A stretch of 64,000 bases of DNA from Lactococcus termiticola (GCF_003116835.1 NZ_BFFO01000008.1:22245-86244); one strand, 5' to 3'. Numbered from the stretch's first letter, positions 27,426-36,833 are shown. A program made the numbers and translations. The notes: generated by a model not told the origin, from the letters alone.

Positions 27426-28052
27426 ATGGCAACACAAAAAGAATGGTCCGAATTTTTTGAAATGATGAACAACCGGCCTGCAACAGCAGAAGAACTTCAG
27501 GCCGCACTAGTAAATGGGGAATTTGATGCCCCTGCAAGTCCCGAAGCTCCTGCAGCTCCTCAAGCTGCACAAGCAGCAGCTCCAGTACAGCCCCAAGCAC
27601 AAGTCCAAGCTCAAGCTGGACCAATGCAACAACAATTTTACGCTCAGCCTCAACAAGCTATGGCTCCGGGAGCAGGAAGCCTCTGGTTCAAGGACAATTG
27701 GGCTGACCTCTTCACAGCAATCGCAGCCTTTCTTGGCTTTATCGCTCTCTTTCTTCCTGCCTATTCAGGTTATGCAAGCACAGTCAGTTTGGTATCAACA
27801 GGGAGTGGTATCTTCGCGATGATTCTTATCATTGCTGTTTTGGCCCTTTCTATCGTTAGTTTGTTTGTTAAAAACACAATTTTATCTAAGGTTTCAATGA
27901 TGCTGGCTCTCCTTACATCAGGTTTTGCCTTGGGTATCATTATGCCTCTGACAAATGCCGGCGTCGGAAAAATCTTCCTCTTGATTGCTACGCTTGCGAT
28001 GATTGCACTGCCAGTTGTCAAATCATTCATCGTCAAAGGTGATGCAGCATGA
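27426..28052 (+). CDS. Four-helix membrane protein with W-FE-GRxP module
   Basis: 208 residues. Residues 6-36 repeat the operon's module (EWSEFFEMMNNRPATAEELQ). Then comes a linker rich in Ala, Gln and Pro (38-78) and about four membrane helices (90-108, 118-138, 150-168, 172-190). No catalytic motif. An AAGGAGATTTT site lies upstream of ATG 27426. It ends with an ATGA overlap into the vanY-like gene, so the two are coupled. Confidence 0.72.
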   Translation: MATQKEWSEFFEMMNNRPATAEELQAALVNGEFDAPASPEAPAAPQAAQAAAPVQPQAQVQAQAGPMQQQFYAQPQQAMAPGAGSLWFKDNWADLFTAIAAFLGFIALFLPAYSGYASTVSLVSTGSGIFAMILIIAVLALSIVSLFVKNTILSKVSMMLALLTSGFALGIIMPLTNAGVGKIFLLIATLAMIALPVVKSFIVKGDAA

Positions 28053-28903
28053 GTAAACATCACTCTAAAAAAGTAAAGAAGAAACCATTATTACTTCTTG
28101 TACTTTTTTTATTTTTAGTCGCTATTGCTATCATAGCTTTTCTGGTCTGGCCTCATCCGCAGAAGCAGGCAAAAAAGGCCAATGATACAAAGACAGAGGT
28201 GGTCCTGAAGTCTGCTCCATCTAGCTCAGATGATGCTTCAAGTGAAGTGACTAGTCCATCATCAAGTCAGGATACAGCAGAAACTAGCTCTGATACACTG
28301 CCAAGCGATGTTTCTAAGGATGATTGGGACTTGGTTTTAATCAACCTCAAGCATAGTCAAAATACAGACTTTAGCTTTCCAGACGGTTTGACGACTATTG
28401 ATAATGGCCAGCAGGTCGACAGTCGGATTGCTTCAGCTGCAGAGCAATTTTTAGCGGCTGCCCGTCAGGTCAATCCTGCAGAGCACTTTGTATCTGGCTA
28501 TCGAAGCTATGCGACTCAGGTTACGACCTTTAACTACTGGGTTTCAACAGAGAAAGCTAAAGGGCTGAGCCAGGCTGAAGCAGAAAAAGCTGCGATGGCT
28601 TATAGCCAACCGCCTGGATCTAGTGAACACATGACTGGTTTAGCCTTTGATATGTCTAGCGCCAATAGCTTAGGCCAAGCTGATCCTAGCCAAGTCGCTG
28701 AGCTTCAGAAAATTGCTGCTCCGCTTGGCTTCATTCTTCGTTTCCCCTATGCACCAGGCTCAAATGATCCCGGCAGCATCAATCCCTCAACGGGGATCGA
28801 ATACGAAGATTGGCACTGGCGTTATGTCGGACCAGAAAGTGCAAAATACATTTATGCTCACCCCGGCATGACACTTGAAGAATACCTAGACTTACTAACT
28901 TAA
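28049..28903 (+). CDS. VanY-family D-alanyl-D-alanine carboxypeptidase, membrane-anchored
   Basis: A 284-residue protein: basic N-terminus, one membrane helix (about 13-33), a Ser/Thr/Asp-rich linker (45-95) and an extracellular VanY (peptidase M15B) domain. The zinc/active-site motifs are SEHMTGLAFD (SxHxxGxAxD) and EDWHWRYVG. Such enzymes trim the terminal D-Ala of peptidoglycan stem peptides. It is the only member of the operon without the W-FE-GRxP module and the only one with a recognisable enzyme domain, which ties the operon to the cell wall. Confidence 0.88.
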   Translation: MSKHHSKKVKKKPLLLLVLFLFLVAIAIIAFLVWPHPQKQAKKANDTKTEVVLKSAPSSSDDASSEVTSPSSSQDTAETSSDTLPSDVSKDDWDLVLINLKHSQNTDFSFPDGLTTIDNGQQVDSRIASAAEQFLAAARQVNPAEHFVSGYRSYATQVTTFNYWVSTEKAKGLSQAEAEKAAMAYSQPPGSSEHMTGLAFDMSSANSLGQADPSQVAELQKIAAPLGFILRFPYAPGSNDPGSINPSTGIEYEDWHWRYVGPESAKYIYAHPGMTLEEYLDLLT

Positions 28904-28944
28904 ACAAGAGAAAATAATACAGATAATCGAAAGGAATAATTAAA

Positions 28945-29703
28945 ATGGCAACAAAAGAAGAATGGAAAAATTACTTTGAAATGATTAACGGTCGTCCACC
29001 AGTCTTGGAGGACTTTAAAGCAGCTGTGGCCGCCGGTGAGATTGATCCGGAACCAGCTGCTGCTACTAATCAAATGGCAGCCAATCAGCCTCTAGCAGCT
29101 GCAGGAGCTCAAGCACCAGTGCCAATGATGGCAACAGCTCAAGCGACTAATGGTGGCTCTAACTGGTTTAAGGAGCAATGGTTGAATCTAAGCATTGCAG
29201 TGGCTGGAGTTGTTTTATTGATTCTGCTTTTCATTCCACAACTCGTAGCAAACTTTTCGGATGGTATTCCATATAGAACATCATCAGGTGGAACAGGCAT
29301 AGATAATTACAGCTTGAGTCTTGGACTTCTTAACGGTTTTAAATCGAATGATCCATCCTTTCAAGCTGAGTCAGCTCAAAAGTATTTTGGGTATTTCAGA
29401 CTTATCGGTATTTTGCTTTTGATTTTTATTCTGGTGGTCCTCGTCTTTGCTGTCATTAACATGTTCGCTAAGCTTTCTATTCTCGATAAGCTTCAAACAG
29501 TTATGATGTCTATGACGGCAACATTCGCCTTGATTGTCTCAGTTATCTTTGTTGCTCTTGGAGGGCTTGTGACAAATCTCGCTAAAAACTCAGGCGATTT
29601 TGTAAGTTTACATATTTCTAGCACAGGCGCAATTTTCATGCTCATCTTTAGCTTGATCCTCTTAGGTCTAGCTGTCGTACAATCTCTGCTCAGAAAAGCC
29701 TAA
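28945..29703 (+). CDS. Membrane protein with W-FE-GRxP module (paralogue of the 27426 gene)
   Basis: 252 residues. The N-terminal module (EEWKNYFEMINGRPPVLEDF) is followed by an Ala/Pro/Met-rich linker and then GGSNWFKEQWLN, nearly the same layout as the gene at 27426 (GSLWFKDNWAD). About four helices follow, with a longer external loop between the first two (about 108-145). The shared layout indicates an ancient duplication within the operon. Ribosome-binding site AAAGGAATAA precedes ATG 28945. Confidence 0.72.
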   Translation: MATKEEWKNYFEMINGRPPVLEDFKAAVAAGEIDPEPAAATNQMAANQPLAAAGAQAPVPMMATAQATNGGSNWFKEQWLNLSIAVAGVVLLILLFIPQLVANFSDGIPYRTSSGGTGIDNYSLSLGLLNGFKSNDPSFQAESAQKYFGYFRLIGILLLIFILVVLVFAVINMFAKLSILDKLQTVMMSMTATFALIVSVIFVALGGLVTNLAKNSGDFVSLHISSTGAIFMLIFSLILLGLAVVQSLLRKA

Positions 29704-29712
29704 GGAGGCTAC

Positions 29713-31488
29713 ATGGCAACAAAAGAAGAATGGCTGGAATACTTTGAAGCTCTTCAAGGTAGAAAGCCGACTATCCAAGACTTTGAAGAAGCAGTGAGAA
29801 AGGGGGATATCGATCTTTCTCAAGCAGTGGATGAAGGGAAAACTCCATCGAGCCAGTCTACAGCAGTTTCTGAAGTTCAGCCGACAATGAGTGCTGACAT
29901 GCCAGGCGATAATAGAAAGAAGAAGTCAGTCTGGAAATGGCTGATTCCTCTGATTATTGTTCTTTTATTGGCAATCGCTGGCGGAGGTTATTACTTTTAT
30001 CAGCATATCCACAGGCTTGACGGTAAGTACTATGCCTTTGACCTGAAGAAGAAGGCTTACTCGAAAGAAGTCGTCTTCACAATTTCTGGTCAGGAAGTCA
30101 AAGCCAAGCTTGCTGGAGGCAAGACCGCTTATTACAAGCTGAATTCATCAGCAACTGAGCTGAACTTTAGTCGATATGAAGCAGACAAGGACAATGCTAA
30201 AAACTTGCCTAAGGCGCCATCTATTCCCGTCAAAGAGCAGGACGGACAACTCACGATCAACAATCAAGACTTTGTCCAAGACAGCAGTAAGGAATATAAA
30301 GTAGCCAGCAGCAACAAGTCTTATCATCAGCTGAGTGCTTCTGAAGCGAAATCTTTTAATGAAGTCGCACCCGACCCACAAGAGATCGTCATGAAGAAGC
30401 TGCTCAGCTCCATCAATGGTAAATTAACTTACTCGAGTGGTGCCGGTGGCTGGGGAAGTTCGATTTCTATCGAGCCAGATGGTTCCTTTAGCGGTAAATA
30501 TGCAGACTCTGATATGGGTGGGAAAGAAGTGACTTACTCTGATTTTACAGGGCGTTTAGGCAACATCCGTCAGTTAGACGACTCCTCATATCAGTTTGAT
30601 ATTCTTTCGCTTGACTATGCACCGGTAGATAAGACCACATATGTCGAAGAGAACGGCTATAGTATCAAAAAGACGACGTCTTACCCTGCGGGATTCTATG
30701 ATTATTCGAGTCATAAAGTTGCTAAAACAGCTATACTCTATTTGACAGGCAGAAAAGCCGGAGATATACCGAATATTCAAAAGACCGAACTGAGAAACTG
30801 GTGGTCAAATTTCATTGACCAAAAAGGAAATCTAGTGACATCTTCCGCTTTACCTGGTATCGCTCTAATCCCTCAATTTGACAGTAGCGCTAAGAATGAT
30901 TCAGCACTTATACCAGCATTCTACTCTTCTCAGGTCCTCTATCCAGAGAAAGAACAAGAAGCTTATGACAAGGCGCTTTCTTTGCTGAAAGGAAATAGCT
31001 ATCAAGGAAATATAGGCAACTATACATCAGTCAGCCTTTCCTGGGATAAGAATGGGAATGCATTTGTCGGCTTTGGAATGGAGGGGGATACGAGCAAGCC
31101 ATTATTGACCAACCTTGCTCCGGCTGGAGCTTCGCCAAGTGATATCCGCTACGCAATAACAGGACCAAATCAGGTGACACTGACCTATTCATTTTATCAG
31201 AGCCATATCGCTATACTCTATCCACCGGTTGTATCTGGTGTGGGTGGGTCTTTTATAGGTGATATCATAGGTAATGCTCACATGAAACTCGTTTTTGATT
31301 TTTCTAAAGATGGTCAAGAGATGAAGTTGACACAGCATACTCAGAAATATCCTATGCAGCTTATTACTGGAGATAGTAGCAACACATTTAATTCTAATCA
31401 AGCACATCAAGCTTTTGAAAAGGAAAAAAACACCTGGTCTAAATGGCAAACTAGTAGCACGATTACTTTTGAAAAGAAGCAATCCTAG
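29713..31488 (+). CDS. Large extracytoplasmic protein with W-FE-GRxP module
   Basis: 591 residues. Residues 1-36 are the module (EEWLEYFEALQGRKPTIQDF), then a polar linker, one membrane helix (about 75-96) and a long exterior part. Around residues 235-295 the exterior contains a segment of the kind seen in Gram-positive surface lipoproteins (YSSGAGGWGSSISIEPDGSF then YSDFTGRLGNIRQLDD). The C-terminal half has no recognised domain. AAGGAGG precedes ATG 29713. It is the last gene of the operon, followed by a terminator shared with xerS. Confidence 0.7.
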   Translation: MATKEEWLEYFEALQGRKPTIQDFEEAVRKGDIDLSQAVDEGKTPSSQSTAVSEVQPTMSADMPGDNRKKKSVWKWLIPLIIVLLLAIAGGGYYFYQHIHRLDGKYYAFDLKKKAYSKEVVFTISGQEVKAKLAGGKTAYYKLNSSATELNFSRYEADKDNAKNLPKAPSIPVKEQDGQLTINNQDFVQDSSKEYKVASSNKSYHQLSASEAKSFNEVAPDPQEIVMKKLLSSINGKLTYSSGAGGWGSSISIEPDGSFSGKYADSDMGGKEVTYSDFTGRLGNIRQLDDSSYQFDILSLDYAPVDKTTYVEENGYSIKKTTSYPAGFYDYSSHKVAKTAILYLTGRKAGDIPNIQKTELRNWWSNFIDQKGNLVTSSALPGIALIPQFDSSAKNDSALIPAFYSSQVLYPEKEQEAYDKALSLLKGNSYQGNIGNYTSVSLSWDKNGNAFVGFGMEGDTSKPLLTNLAPAGASPSDIRYAITGPNQVTLTYSFYQSHIAILYPPVVSGVGGSFIGDIIGNAHMKLVFDFSKDGQEMKLTQHTQKYPMQLITGDSSNTFNSNQAHQAFEKEKNTWSKWQTSSTITFEKKQS

Positions 31489-31515
31489 ACTTAGCCATTA
31501 ATTATGCTTAATAAG

Positions 31516-31540
31516 AAAAGCCCTGATTTCAGGGCTTTTT
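31516..31540. terminator. Bidirectional terminator between the envelope operon and xerS
   Basis: AAAAGCCCTGA-TTT-CAGGGCTTTT with A/T runs on both sides, at the point where gene direction switches. Confidence 0.88.
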
Positions 31541-32609
31541 ACAATTCATCCAAAGCATTCTTTTGCTCCTCATCCACAATATGCGTATAGAGGTCAGTAA
31601 CCTGGGTCGAAGCATGCCCCAACTGATGGCTGACCAGGACCTGAGAGTTGGTCTGGGCGTAGAGGCGGGTCGCCAGCGTGTGCCTGAGCTTGTGTGGAGT
31701 TACTCGGACCTTGAATTCTTGAGAATACTTGGCCACCATCTTCTCAACGCTCGATGCATCAATCCGACTCGCCATGCCACGATATGACGTCAAGAAGAGG
31801 GCTTTTTCAGCTTTCTCTGGCTTATAGCGTTTCTCACGAATCTCCAAATACTTAATGAGATAAGCTTCTGCAAATCTTGCAATATTGACAGCATCACGTT
31901 TCCCGCCCTTACGAGTGACCTCAACAACCATAGTTTTAAGGTTTAGGTCTTTGACATCTATACCGACGGCCTCTGACAGGCGGATTCCTGAGGCTAAAAT
32001 CAAGGCAATAATCGCTAAATCACGTTCCTTATTCTTCAAAAAGCTTGATTTCGCGCGATTTGAAAGGGTCAGTTCATAGTCCTGATCGATATGGTCCAGG
32101 AAGTCTTGGCTTTCATCACCTAAGAAAAGCTTTCCTTTGATATTTTCAGCACGAGAAGAGAGGGTTTCAGCCTTCTTTTTAGTTTGCACCTTTTTCATGA
32201 CATTACGGTAGAAGTAGGGCTCACCGTCAGGGCCCTCGACTTCCTCAGTCAAGTATTTGTAGAGGCTAGAGAGTGCTGAGATGGTACGGTTGATGGTGGT
32301 CTGACTCACGCCACGAGCCGTCGCATTACCGTTAAGTAAAGGCCGTTCACGCAAGAAGAGGATAAAGGATTCCATGTCCTTTTTCGTCATTTTTTCGAGA
32401 AGTTCAAGGGGAATGTCAGCAATCTTTTCGCAATCAGCTACGCCTGAATCAATCAACCAACTGAAAAAGCGTTCGTATTCCTTGAGGTATTCGTAGAGAG
32501 TGTTAAGACTATAGGGAACAGCCAGCTTGGATTGGTAGTAGTCGAGGACATAATCGGGCATGACCGCCTTGAGTTTATCGATGTTGATGATGAGTTGTTC
32601 ACGTTTCAT
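31539..32609 (-). CDS. xerS: Tyrosine recombinase XerS
   Basis: XerS alone resolves chromosome dimers at difSL in streptococci and lactococci, in place of XerC/XerD. At 356 residues it has the family length and a full catalytic set: R210 (SGIRLSE), K234 (TRKGGKR), H306 and R309 (HKLRHT), H332 (LGHAS) and Y341 (DLYTH). A dif-like site lies 32 bp before its start, as in relatives. Its place at the strand-bias switch confirms the terminus role. Confidence 0.96.
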   Translation of the reverse strand: MKREQLIINIDKLKAVMPDYVLDYYQSKLAVPYSLNTLYEYLKEYERFFSWLIDSGVADCEKIADIPLELLEKMTKKDMESFILFLRERPLLNGNATARGVSQTTINRTISALSSLYKYLTEEVEGPDGEPYFYRNVMKKVQTKKKAETLSSRAENIKGKLFLGDESQDFLDHIDQDYELTLSNRAKSSFLKNKERDLAIIALILASGIRLSEAVGIDVKDLNLKTMVVEVTRKGGKRDAVNIARFAEAYLIKYLEIREKRYKPEKAEKALFLTSYRGMASRIDASSVEKMVAKYSQEFKVRVTPHKLRHTLATRLYAQTNSQVLVSHQLGHASTQVTDLYTHIVDEEQKNALDEL

Positions 32610-32640
32610 ATAGATTTAGTATAGCAGAAGGATAGACATT

Positions 32641-32671
32641 TTTCAAGAAAATTATAGTTTTTCGGAAAGAT
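32641..32671 (-). other. difSL site (chromosome dimer resolution site)
   Basis: Read on the minus strand, the 31 bp contain TTTCCGAAAAACTATAAT followed by TTTCTTGAAA, matching my recollection of the difSL consensus of Streptococcus and Lactococcus. The two imperfect arms flank the ACTATAATTT centre. It sits directly upstream of xerS and marks the replication terminus. Confidence 0.92.
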
Positions 32672-32727
32672 GTTACTAGGCCACTATAGCATTACATAAT
32701 AAAGCCTGCCATAGGCAAGATAAAAAA

Positions 32728-32756
32728 TTGTCGTTTTTTTCTTTTTCCGTTATAAT
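32728..32756 (+). promoter_or_regulatory. Promoter of the rhomboid-like gene, leaderless
   Basis: TTGTCG (32728-32733), 17 bp, TATAAT (32751-32756), then AAAAGC and ATG 32763. No ribosome-binding site. Confidence 0.65.
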
Positions 32757-32762
32757 AAAAGC

Positions 32763-33560
32763 ATGACACTGGTTATTATACTGATATTTTTAGCATTGTT
32801 CTGGTATCTCTTCAGATTTGCTGCTCATCATATTAAAAAACTGAGGCCGATCCTCAGCTTTTTAGAAAAATATACTTCATTTTTACACCGCTGGGTCGTG
32901 TCGGCTCCGGCGACTTTTACCTATGTGGCGATTTTTGTGGCCTTTACACTGGTCCAACGAACCTCGCCTGATCGCTTGATTAATGTCATTACCCGGGTCA
33001 ATTCAACCAATATTGCGACATTAACCATTCGTCCTCTAAGTGCCCTGATTACCTCATCCTTCTGGGTGGCTGATGGTGGGGTTGGCCTGACCATCTATGT
33101 TCTGGCCTTTATCAGCCTGATTGCCTGGGCTGAGCGGACTTACGGGACGGCGAGGACCATTGTCATCTGGATCATGGGCCATGTGGGTGGGAGCCTGGTC
33201 ACTGTGGCCATTGAGCTCTGGGCAATTCGGACAGGCCTTGCAGCGTCTACTTTGGCCCATACGACCGACGTCGGTGTTTCCTATGTGATGGCGGCAGGTC
33301 TTGCGGCGGCGATTTGGATCATGCGGGGCTGGCACCGTCCTATCGCCTTTTTGGGCATGGCCATTCTCCTGATTAGTCCCTTCTTTTTTGGGCAAGCCAT
33401 CTGGGAGGGCGGGCATCTTTACGCCTTTCTCCTCGGGCTTGCGACAGCATCTATCAGTCTGAAATTTATCCCTGGTCGGCCTGTGAAGACGCCACTTGAG
33501 GAACTTCAGGCAGGTAAACAGCCATGCCAATCAACCAAAGACCAATCAGAATCGCACTGA
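32763..33560 (+). CDS. Rhomboid-like membrane protein
   Basis: 265 residues with about six to seven helices. The segments GHVGGSLVTVAIELW, TTDVGVSYVMAAG and WEGGHLYAFLLGLATA fit the rhomboid fold: GVS could carry the catalytic Ser and GGH the catalytic His, though the usual GASG is changed to GVSY. It could be an active intramembrane protease or an inactive relative. The C-terminal tail (about 240-265) overlaps the convergent gene by 95 bp. It is one of few plus-strand genes right of dif. Confidence 0.62.
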   Translation: MTLVIILIFLALFWYLFRFAAHHIKKLRPILSFLEKYTSFLHRWVVSAPATFTYVAIFVAFTLVQRTSPDRLINVITRVNSTNIATLTIRPLSALITSSFWVADGGVGLTIYVLAFISLIAWAERTYGTARTIVIWIMGHVGGSLVTVAIELWAIRTGLAASTLAHTTDVGVSYVMAAGLAAAIWIMRGWHRPIAFLGMAILLISPFFFGQAIWEGGHLYAFLLGLATASISLKFIPGRPVKTPLEELQAGKQPCQSTKDQSESH

Positions 33561-34047
33561 CCTGCTGGGTCCAGTGGCCGAGCAGGTTGGGAAAGCTTGC
33601 TGAGATGCTGGATAGGCCAATCCCAACTAGATTAATCAATGAAAGTCCTGTAAAGCGGGCTTTTTTGATTTTCCATATGGCCAGTAAGACAGCAAGGACC
33701 AGGGCAATGATAGCCAAACTGCTGAACACAGCATGAATCATATTCACACCTGAGCTAAAGTCAGGATGGGCCCTTGTTTGGGGGAAGATTCCAGCTAAGA
33801 TATTGAGCGTGGCAAAGACGATGAGGCTTCTCGCAAAGAGGCTCCGGAAACCCAGGACTAGGGCCAGCAAAAAGCCTGCTGAGAGGATGTCCGTCAGGAT
33901 AAAGAGATAGAAATAAGGCTGGTCGCTGGCCCCCAATGCACTGAGGAGGGCATTGCTCATGACGGCTGGATTCAGCCAATAGCCTAGCAACCAAGCGTTA
34001 TAGAAAAGGGCTGAAACTAGCCCTAAAATAAGATTGTGTTTTTTCAC
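33466..34047 (-). CDS. DUF998-like membrane protein downstream of mprF
   Basis: A 193-residue protein with about six hydrophobic helices and HAVFSSLAIIALVLA in the middle, similar in layout to DUF998 proteins; the function is unknown. It starts with GTG overlapping the mprF stop (GTGA), with GGGAG upstream, so it is coupled to mprF. Its 3' end overlaps the rhomboid-like gene on the other strand by 95 bp, an unusually long convergent overlap. Confidence 0.68.
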   Translation of the reverse strand: MKKHNLILGLVSALFYNAWLLGYWLNPAVMSNALLSALGASDQPYFYLFILTDILSAGFLLALVLGFRSLFARSLIVFATLNILAGIFPQTRAHPDFSSGVNMIHAVFSSLAIIALVLAVLLAIWKIKKARFTGLSLINLVGIGLSSISASFPNLLGHWTQQVSAILIGLWLIGMAVYLPEVPQVASSQADQG

Positions 34048-36779
34048 GATTTAAGTTGCTCCCAAAGCTTTTCGAGATTGATGGTTAAGCTACTGTAGCT
34101 AGGTAGTCCTCTTTCAAGGAGCTTGAGATGCCTGCTGTCAAAGTCTTCTTCTTTGCGGTAGTTTTCAGGATTGTTCTCTTCTGCTTGCGTTTGAATTAGG
34201 CTTGAGAGGTCAACCTCAGGGAGGATGCCAGACAAGATCGTCTGTGCTTCTTCTGCTAAGGCATCAGGGCTCGTAAAGGCGGAGACAGCGGTCAGTTGAC
34301 CTGCAGTCACAGCAAAGCTTGCTGTGCCCGTCTCAAAGAGCATCTCGCTGATGCTGAGACCAGCCAGGCTCTCGCTATAGCCCTTAGCCTTGAAGGCCTC
34401 ACGCAGTTGACTGATGATGCCGAGAGCTTCAGCATTGAGCTGGTCTTCAAACTCAGTCAGACTCTTAGACAAGAGCTTCCAGCTGGTCGCACGGAGGCTG
34501 ATTTCGCCAGTCTTAGTCATTGTCATTTCCCCGCTGACCTGGAGCATGTCGCCAGCGATGACAGCCTTCTTGAAGAGGTTAAAGTCTTCTTTGAGGCCTG
34601 TTGCTTCTGCATATTCATTGACCCGGTCGGCTCCCAGCATGACTTGGACCTTGCCGGTCGCATCTTCTAGGTCGACAAAGAAGAGCTTGCCTCGGCCACG
34701 GATGCTCTTGACCCGACCGTAGACAGAAGCAGGGCTTTCTTCAGCGAGCTGGCGGGCGGTCTGGATGCGGATAGTATCCACTGAGAGGTTAGTTGGATAA
34801 GGGTTAATCTCAGCCTCTTTGACAAGGGCCAGCTTCTCGAGGGCCGTCACCTGATGAGGGTCCAACTCTTTCTTCGCCTGCTTGGCCATAAAGTCAGCCT
34901 CCTGCTTCTGCACCTGGGCAATGAAGCTTTCAGACTCCCAGTAGTCATTTTGCTGACTGTTTTGTTTATGACGAATAAAGAATTTCTTAATTTTGTCAAA
35001 GAAACCAAAGCTCACAAAGCCTTCAGCCCGACCCATGGCAAGGCCGACTTCAGTAGCTGAAGCCCCTCGCTCGTAGGCCAGGTAGCGGGTCCGCCATTCT
35101 GGTGCATAGATTTCATTGGAGCGATAGAGGCTCTCCAGCTGGTACCATCTTGAGAAAAAGAGGAGGACCCGTCTGGCGCGGCGTTCAAAGCTGTTGGCCT
35201 GGACCTGCTCACCCCGCTCAAAGACATGCCGCATGACAGCAAAGTTGAGGCTGACCTCATCAACGTCTAAAGCAGGACATTTCTCAATCAGCCCAGCAAT
35301 CATGTAGGTCGTTACGCCGTTGGCAGAGTCAGGGTTTCGGCGCATGGTATCGAGCGAAAGGAGGCGGTCGCCTGGCACAAAGGAAAGAATCCCCTGGGCT
35401 TTGCCTTCGCTATCATAAGCGACAACGACGACCATCTGGGCATCCGTCTGATCAGCAAAACGACTCGAAGCCATAGAGAAACCACGTTCTGGCCCGTCAT
35501 TTCGCCAGCTGTTGACATAGCCATCCAGCTCGCTGAGTTCATCTAGTGAAATCTCAGCTTGACGACGAATCACTAGGCTGTAGCCTTGCTTTTCGACCTT
35601 GTTGTAGACCTTATTGACTTCACGGAGGGCAGGGTCATCCAGGGCAAAGTCTTTGACCAGGACCACGGCCTCATCGCCAAAGGTAAAGTGGGAGAGGCCT
35701 TGCTTCTTATAGACAGCAAGCCCTTCTTCAGTCACGGCGAGGACGGCAGGCGTCCAGCCTTTAGAATAGGCAAAGTTCAGATAGTTCTTGACGGCAGAGC
35801 CCCAGGATTTCTTTTCACCAATCGGGTCGCCAGAGGCCAAAAGGACAGAGCCAAAGAGCTGGTAGGCAATGGCTGCCTTACCGTTGTTGGAGAAGATTTT
35901 CGCCTTGTCACGGCGGGTCGCAAAGTAGGCCAGCGAGTCCTTGCCAGCCGACTCCATCAGGAGCTTGCGGACCTTGAGCTCGTCTTTGGCATTGCTTTCC
36001 ATCTTCTTGTTATGATTTCTCATGACCAGGATAAAGGCAATCAAGAAGCCAAGCATGCTGACAAAGTCAACGACGAGCAAGAGGACTTGTGAGTCGAGGA
36101 ATTTATTGTCAATCAAGATGGTGCCATAAGGCAGGAGATATCGGAAATTGCTGATGGATTCAAGGAAGACAGCAGACAGCAAATGAAGCGGATGATGGCC
36201 TTCGCCTAAGATAAGGCCAAGCACAAAGCCTATCAGTATCGCAACAATGAGTCCCGCCACAACAATCACAATAGCCTGTGTGGTCACTTTTTTGCTGACC
36301 TTGGTCATAAAGTAATTGTGAGCAGAGACCAGGAAAATCCCGAGCAAGAGGTTAACCAGAATGGCTAAGCCATACCAGAGGACATCAGACAGGCTGGCAT
36401 CGATTCCACCCGTTTGTGAAAGAATGATGACAATCAGGGCAATGACCACGGCTGCCAGCTGGAAGTAGAGAATCACAAACCAGAGGGCAATCCGCCTGCG
36501 ATGACGAATCATGCGGGATAAAATAAAGAGGACGATGGCGTTCAAGAAGCTGAACTCGACCGGCAAACCCAGCAGGAAGAGGAGGGTCGAAATTCCATCC
36601 TCAACCGGCGGCATTAGCCAGTGGAAAAAGCCTCCCAAAAGCGACCAGACTGCTGCAAAGAGCAGGATGTCTGCCAGCCAGCGGGGGCTTGAAGCCCGGA
36701 GACCTTCTAGGAAGCTGTTCTTCTTCTTTTCTTTTTTGACGTCCTTCTTAGCGTTATTGTTGACTTCTTTCTTAGCCAT
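34044..36779 (-). CDS. MprF-type lysylphosphatidylglycerol synthase fused to a vestigial lysyl-tRNA synthetase
   Basis: 911 residues. The N-terminal part (about 30-260) has seven or so helices, fewer than the full MprF flippase. Next comes the cytosolic lipid aminoacyl-transferase domain (DUF2156/GNAT-like, about 290-600) with DPIGEKKSW and SFVPGDRLLSLDTMRR. From about residue 640 it looks like lysyl-tRNA synthetase: a linker with INPYP, then the OB-fold anticodon domain (about 686-775, VYGRVKSIRGRGKLFFVDLE). The class II catalytic core is almost gone; the end GLPSYSSLTINLEKLW (891-906) aligns with motif 3 (GxPPxxGxGxGxDRL) without its Arg. Full LysX proteins of actinobacteria are longer. It probably transfers Lys from tRNA to phosphatidylglycerol but cannot charge tRNA itself. 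Confidence 0.8.
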   Translation of the reverse strand: MAKKEVNNNAKKDVKKEKKKNSFLEGLRASSPRWLADILLFAAVWSLLGGFFHWLMPPVEDGISTLLFLLGLPVEFSFLNAIVLFILSRMIRHRRRIALWFVILYFQLAAVVIALIVIILSQTGGIDASLSDVLWYGLAILVNLLLGIFLVSAHNYFMTKVSKKVTTQAIVIVVAGLIVAILIGFVLGLILGEGHHPLHLLSAVFLESISNFRYLLPYGTILIDNKFLDSQVLLLVVDFVSMLGFLIAFILVMRNHNKKMESNAKDELKVRKLLMESAGKDSLAYFATRRDKAKIFSNNGKAAIAYQLFGSVLLASGDPIGEKKSWGSAVKNYLNFAYSKGWTPAVLAVTEEGLAVYKKQGLSHFTFGDEAVVLVKDFALDDPALREVNKVYNKVEKQGYSLVIRRQAEISLDELSELDGYVNSWRNDGPERGFSMASSRFADQTDAQMVVVVAYDSEGKAQGILSFVPGDRLLSLDTMRRNPDSANGVTTYMIAGLIEKCPALDVDEVSLNFAVMRHVFERGEQVQANSFERRARRVLLFFSRWYQLESLYRSNEIYAPEWRTRYLAYERGASATEVGLAMGRAEGFVSFGFFDKIKKFFIRHKQNSQQNDYWESESFIAQVQKQEADFMAKQAKKELDPHQVTALEKLALVKEAEINPYPTNLSVDTIRIQTARQLAEESPASVYGRVKSIRGRGKLFFVDLEDATGKVQVMLGADRVNEYAEATGLKEDFNLFKKAVIAGDMLQVSGEMTMTKTGEISLRATSWKLLSKSLTEFEDQLNAEALGIISQLREAFKAKGYSESLAGLSISEMLFETGTASFAVTAGQLTAVSAFTSPDALAEEAQTILSGILPEVDLSSLIQTQAEENNPENYRKEEDFDSRHLKLLERGLPSYSSLTINLEKLWEQLKS

Positions 36780-36833
36780 GAGGGCTCCTTCAATCTTTTC
36801 TTTTCCCTTCTATTATAGCAAAAATCGAACTTA

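Noticed and set aside
34296..36092. Long antisense frames opposite mprF
   Set aside because: They lack ribosome-binding sites and family features and follow the codon pattern of the mprF gene on the other strand.
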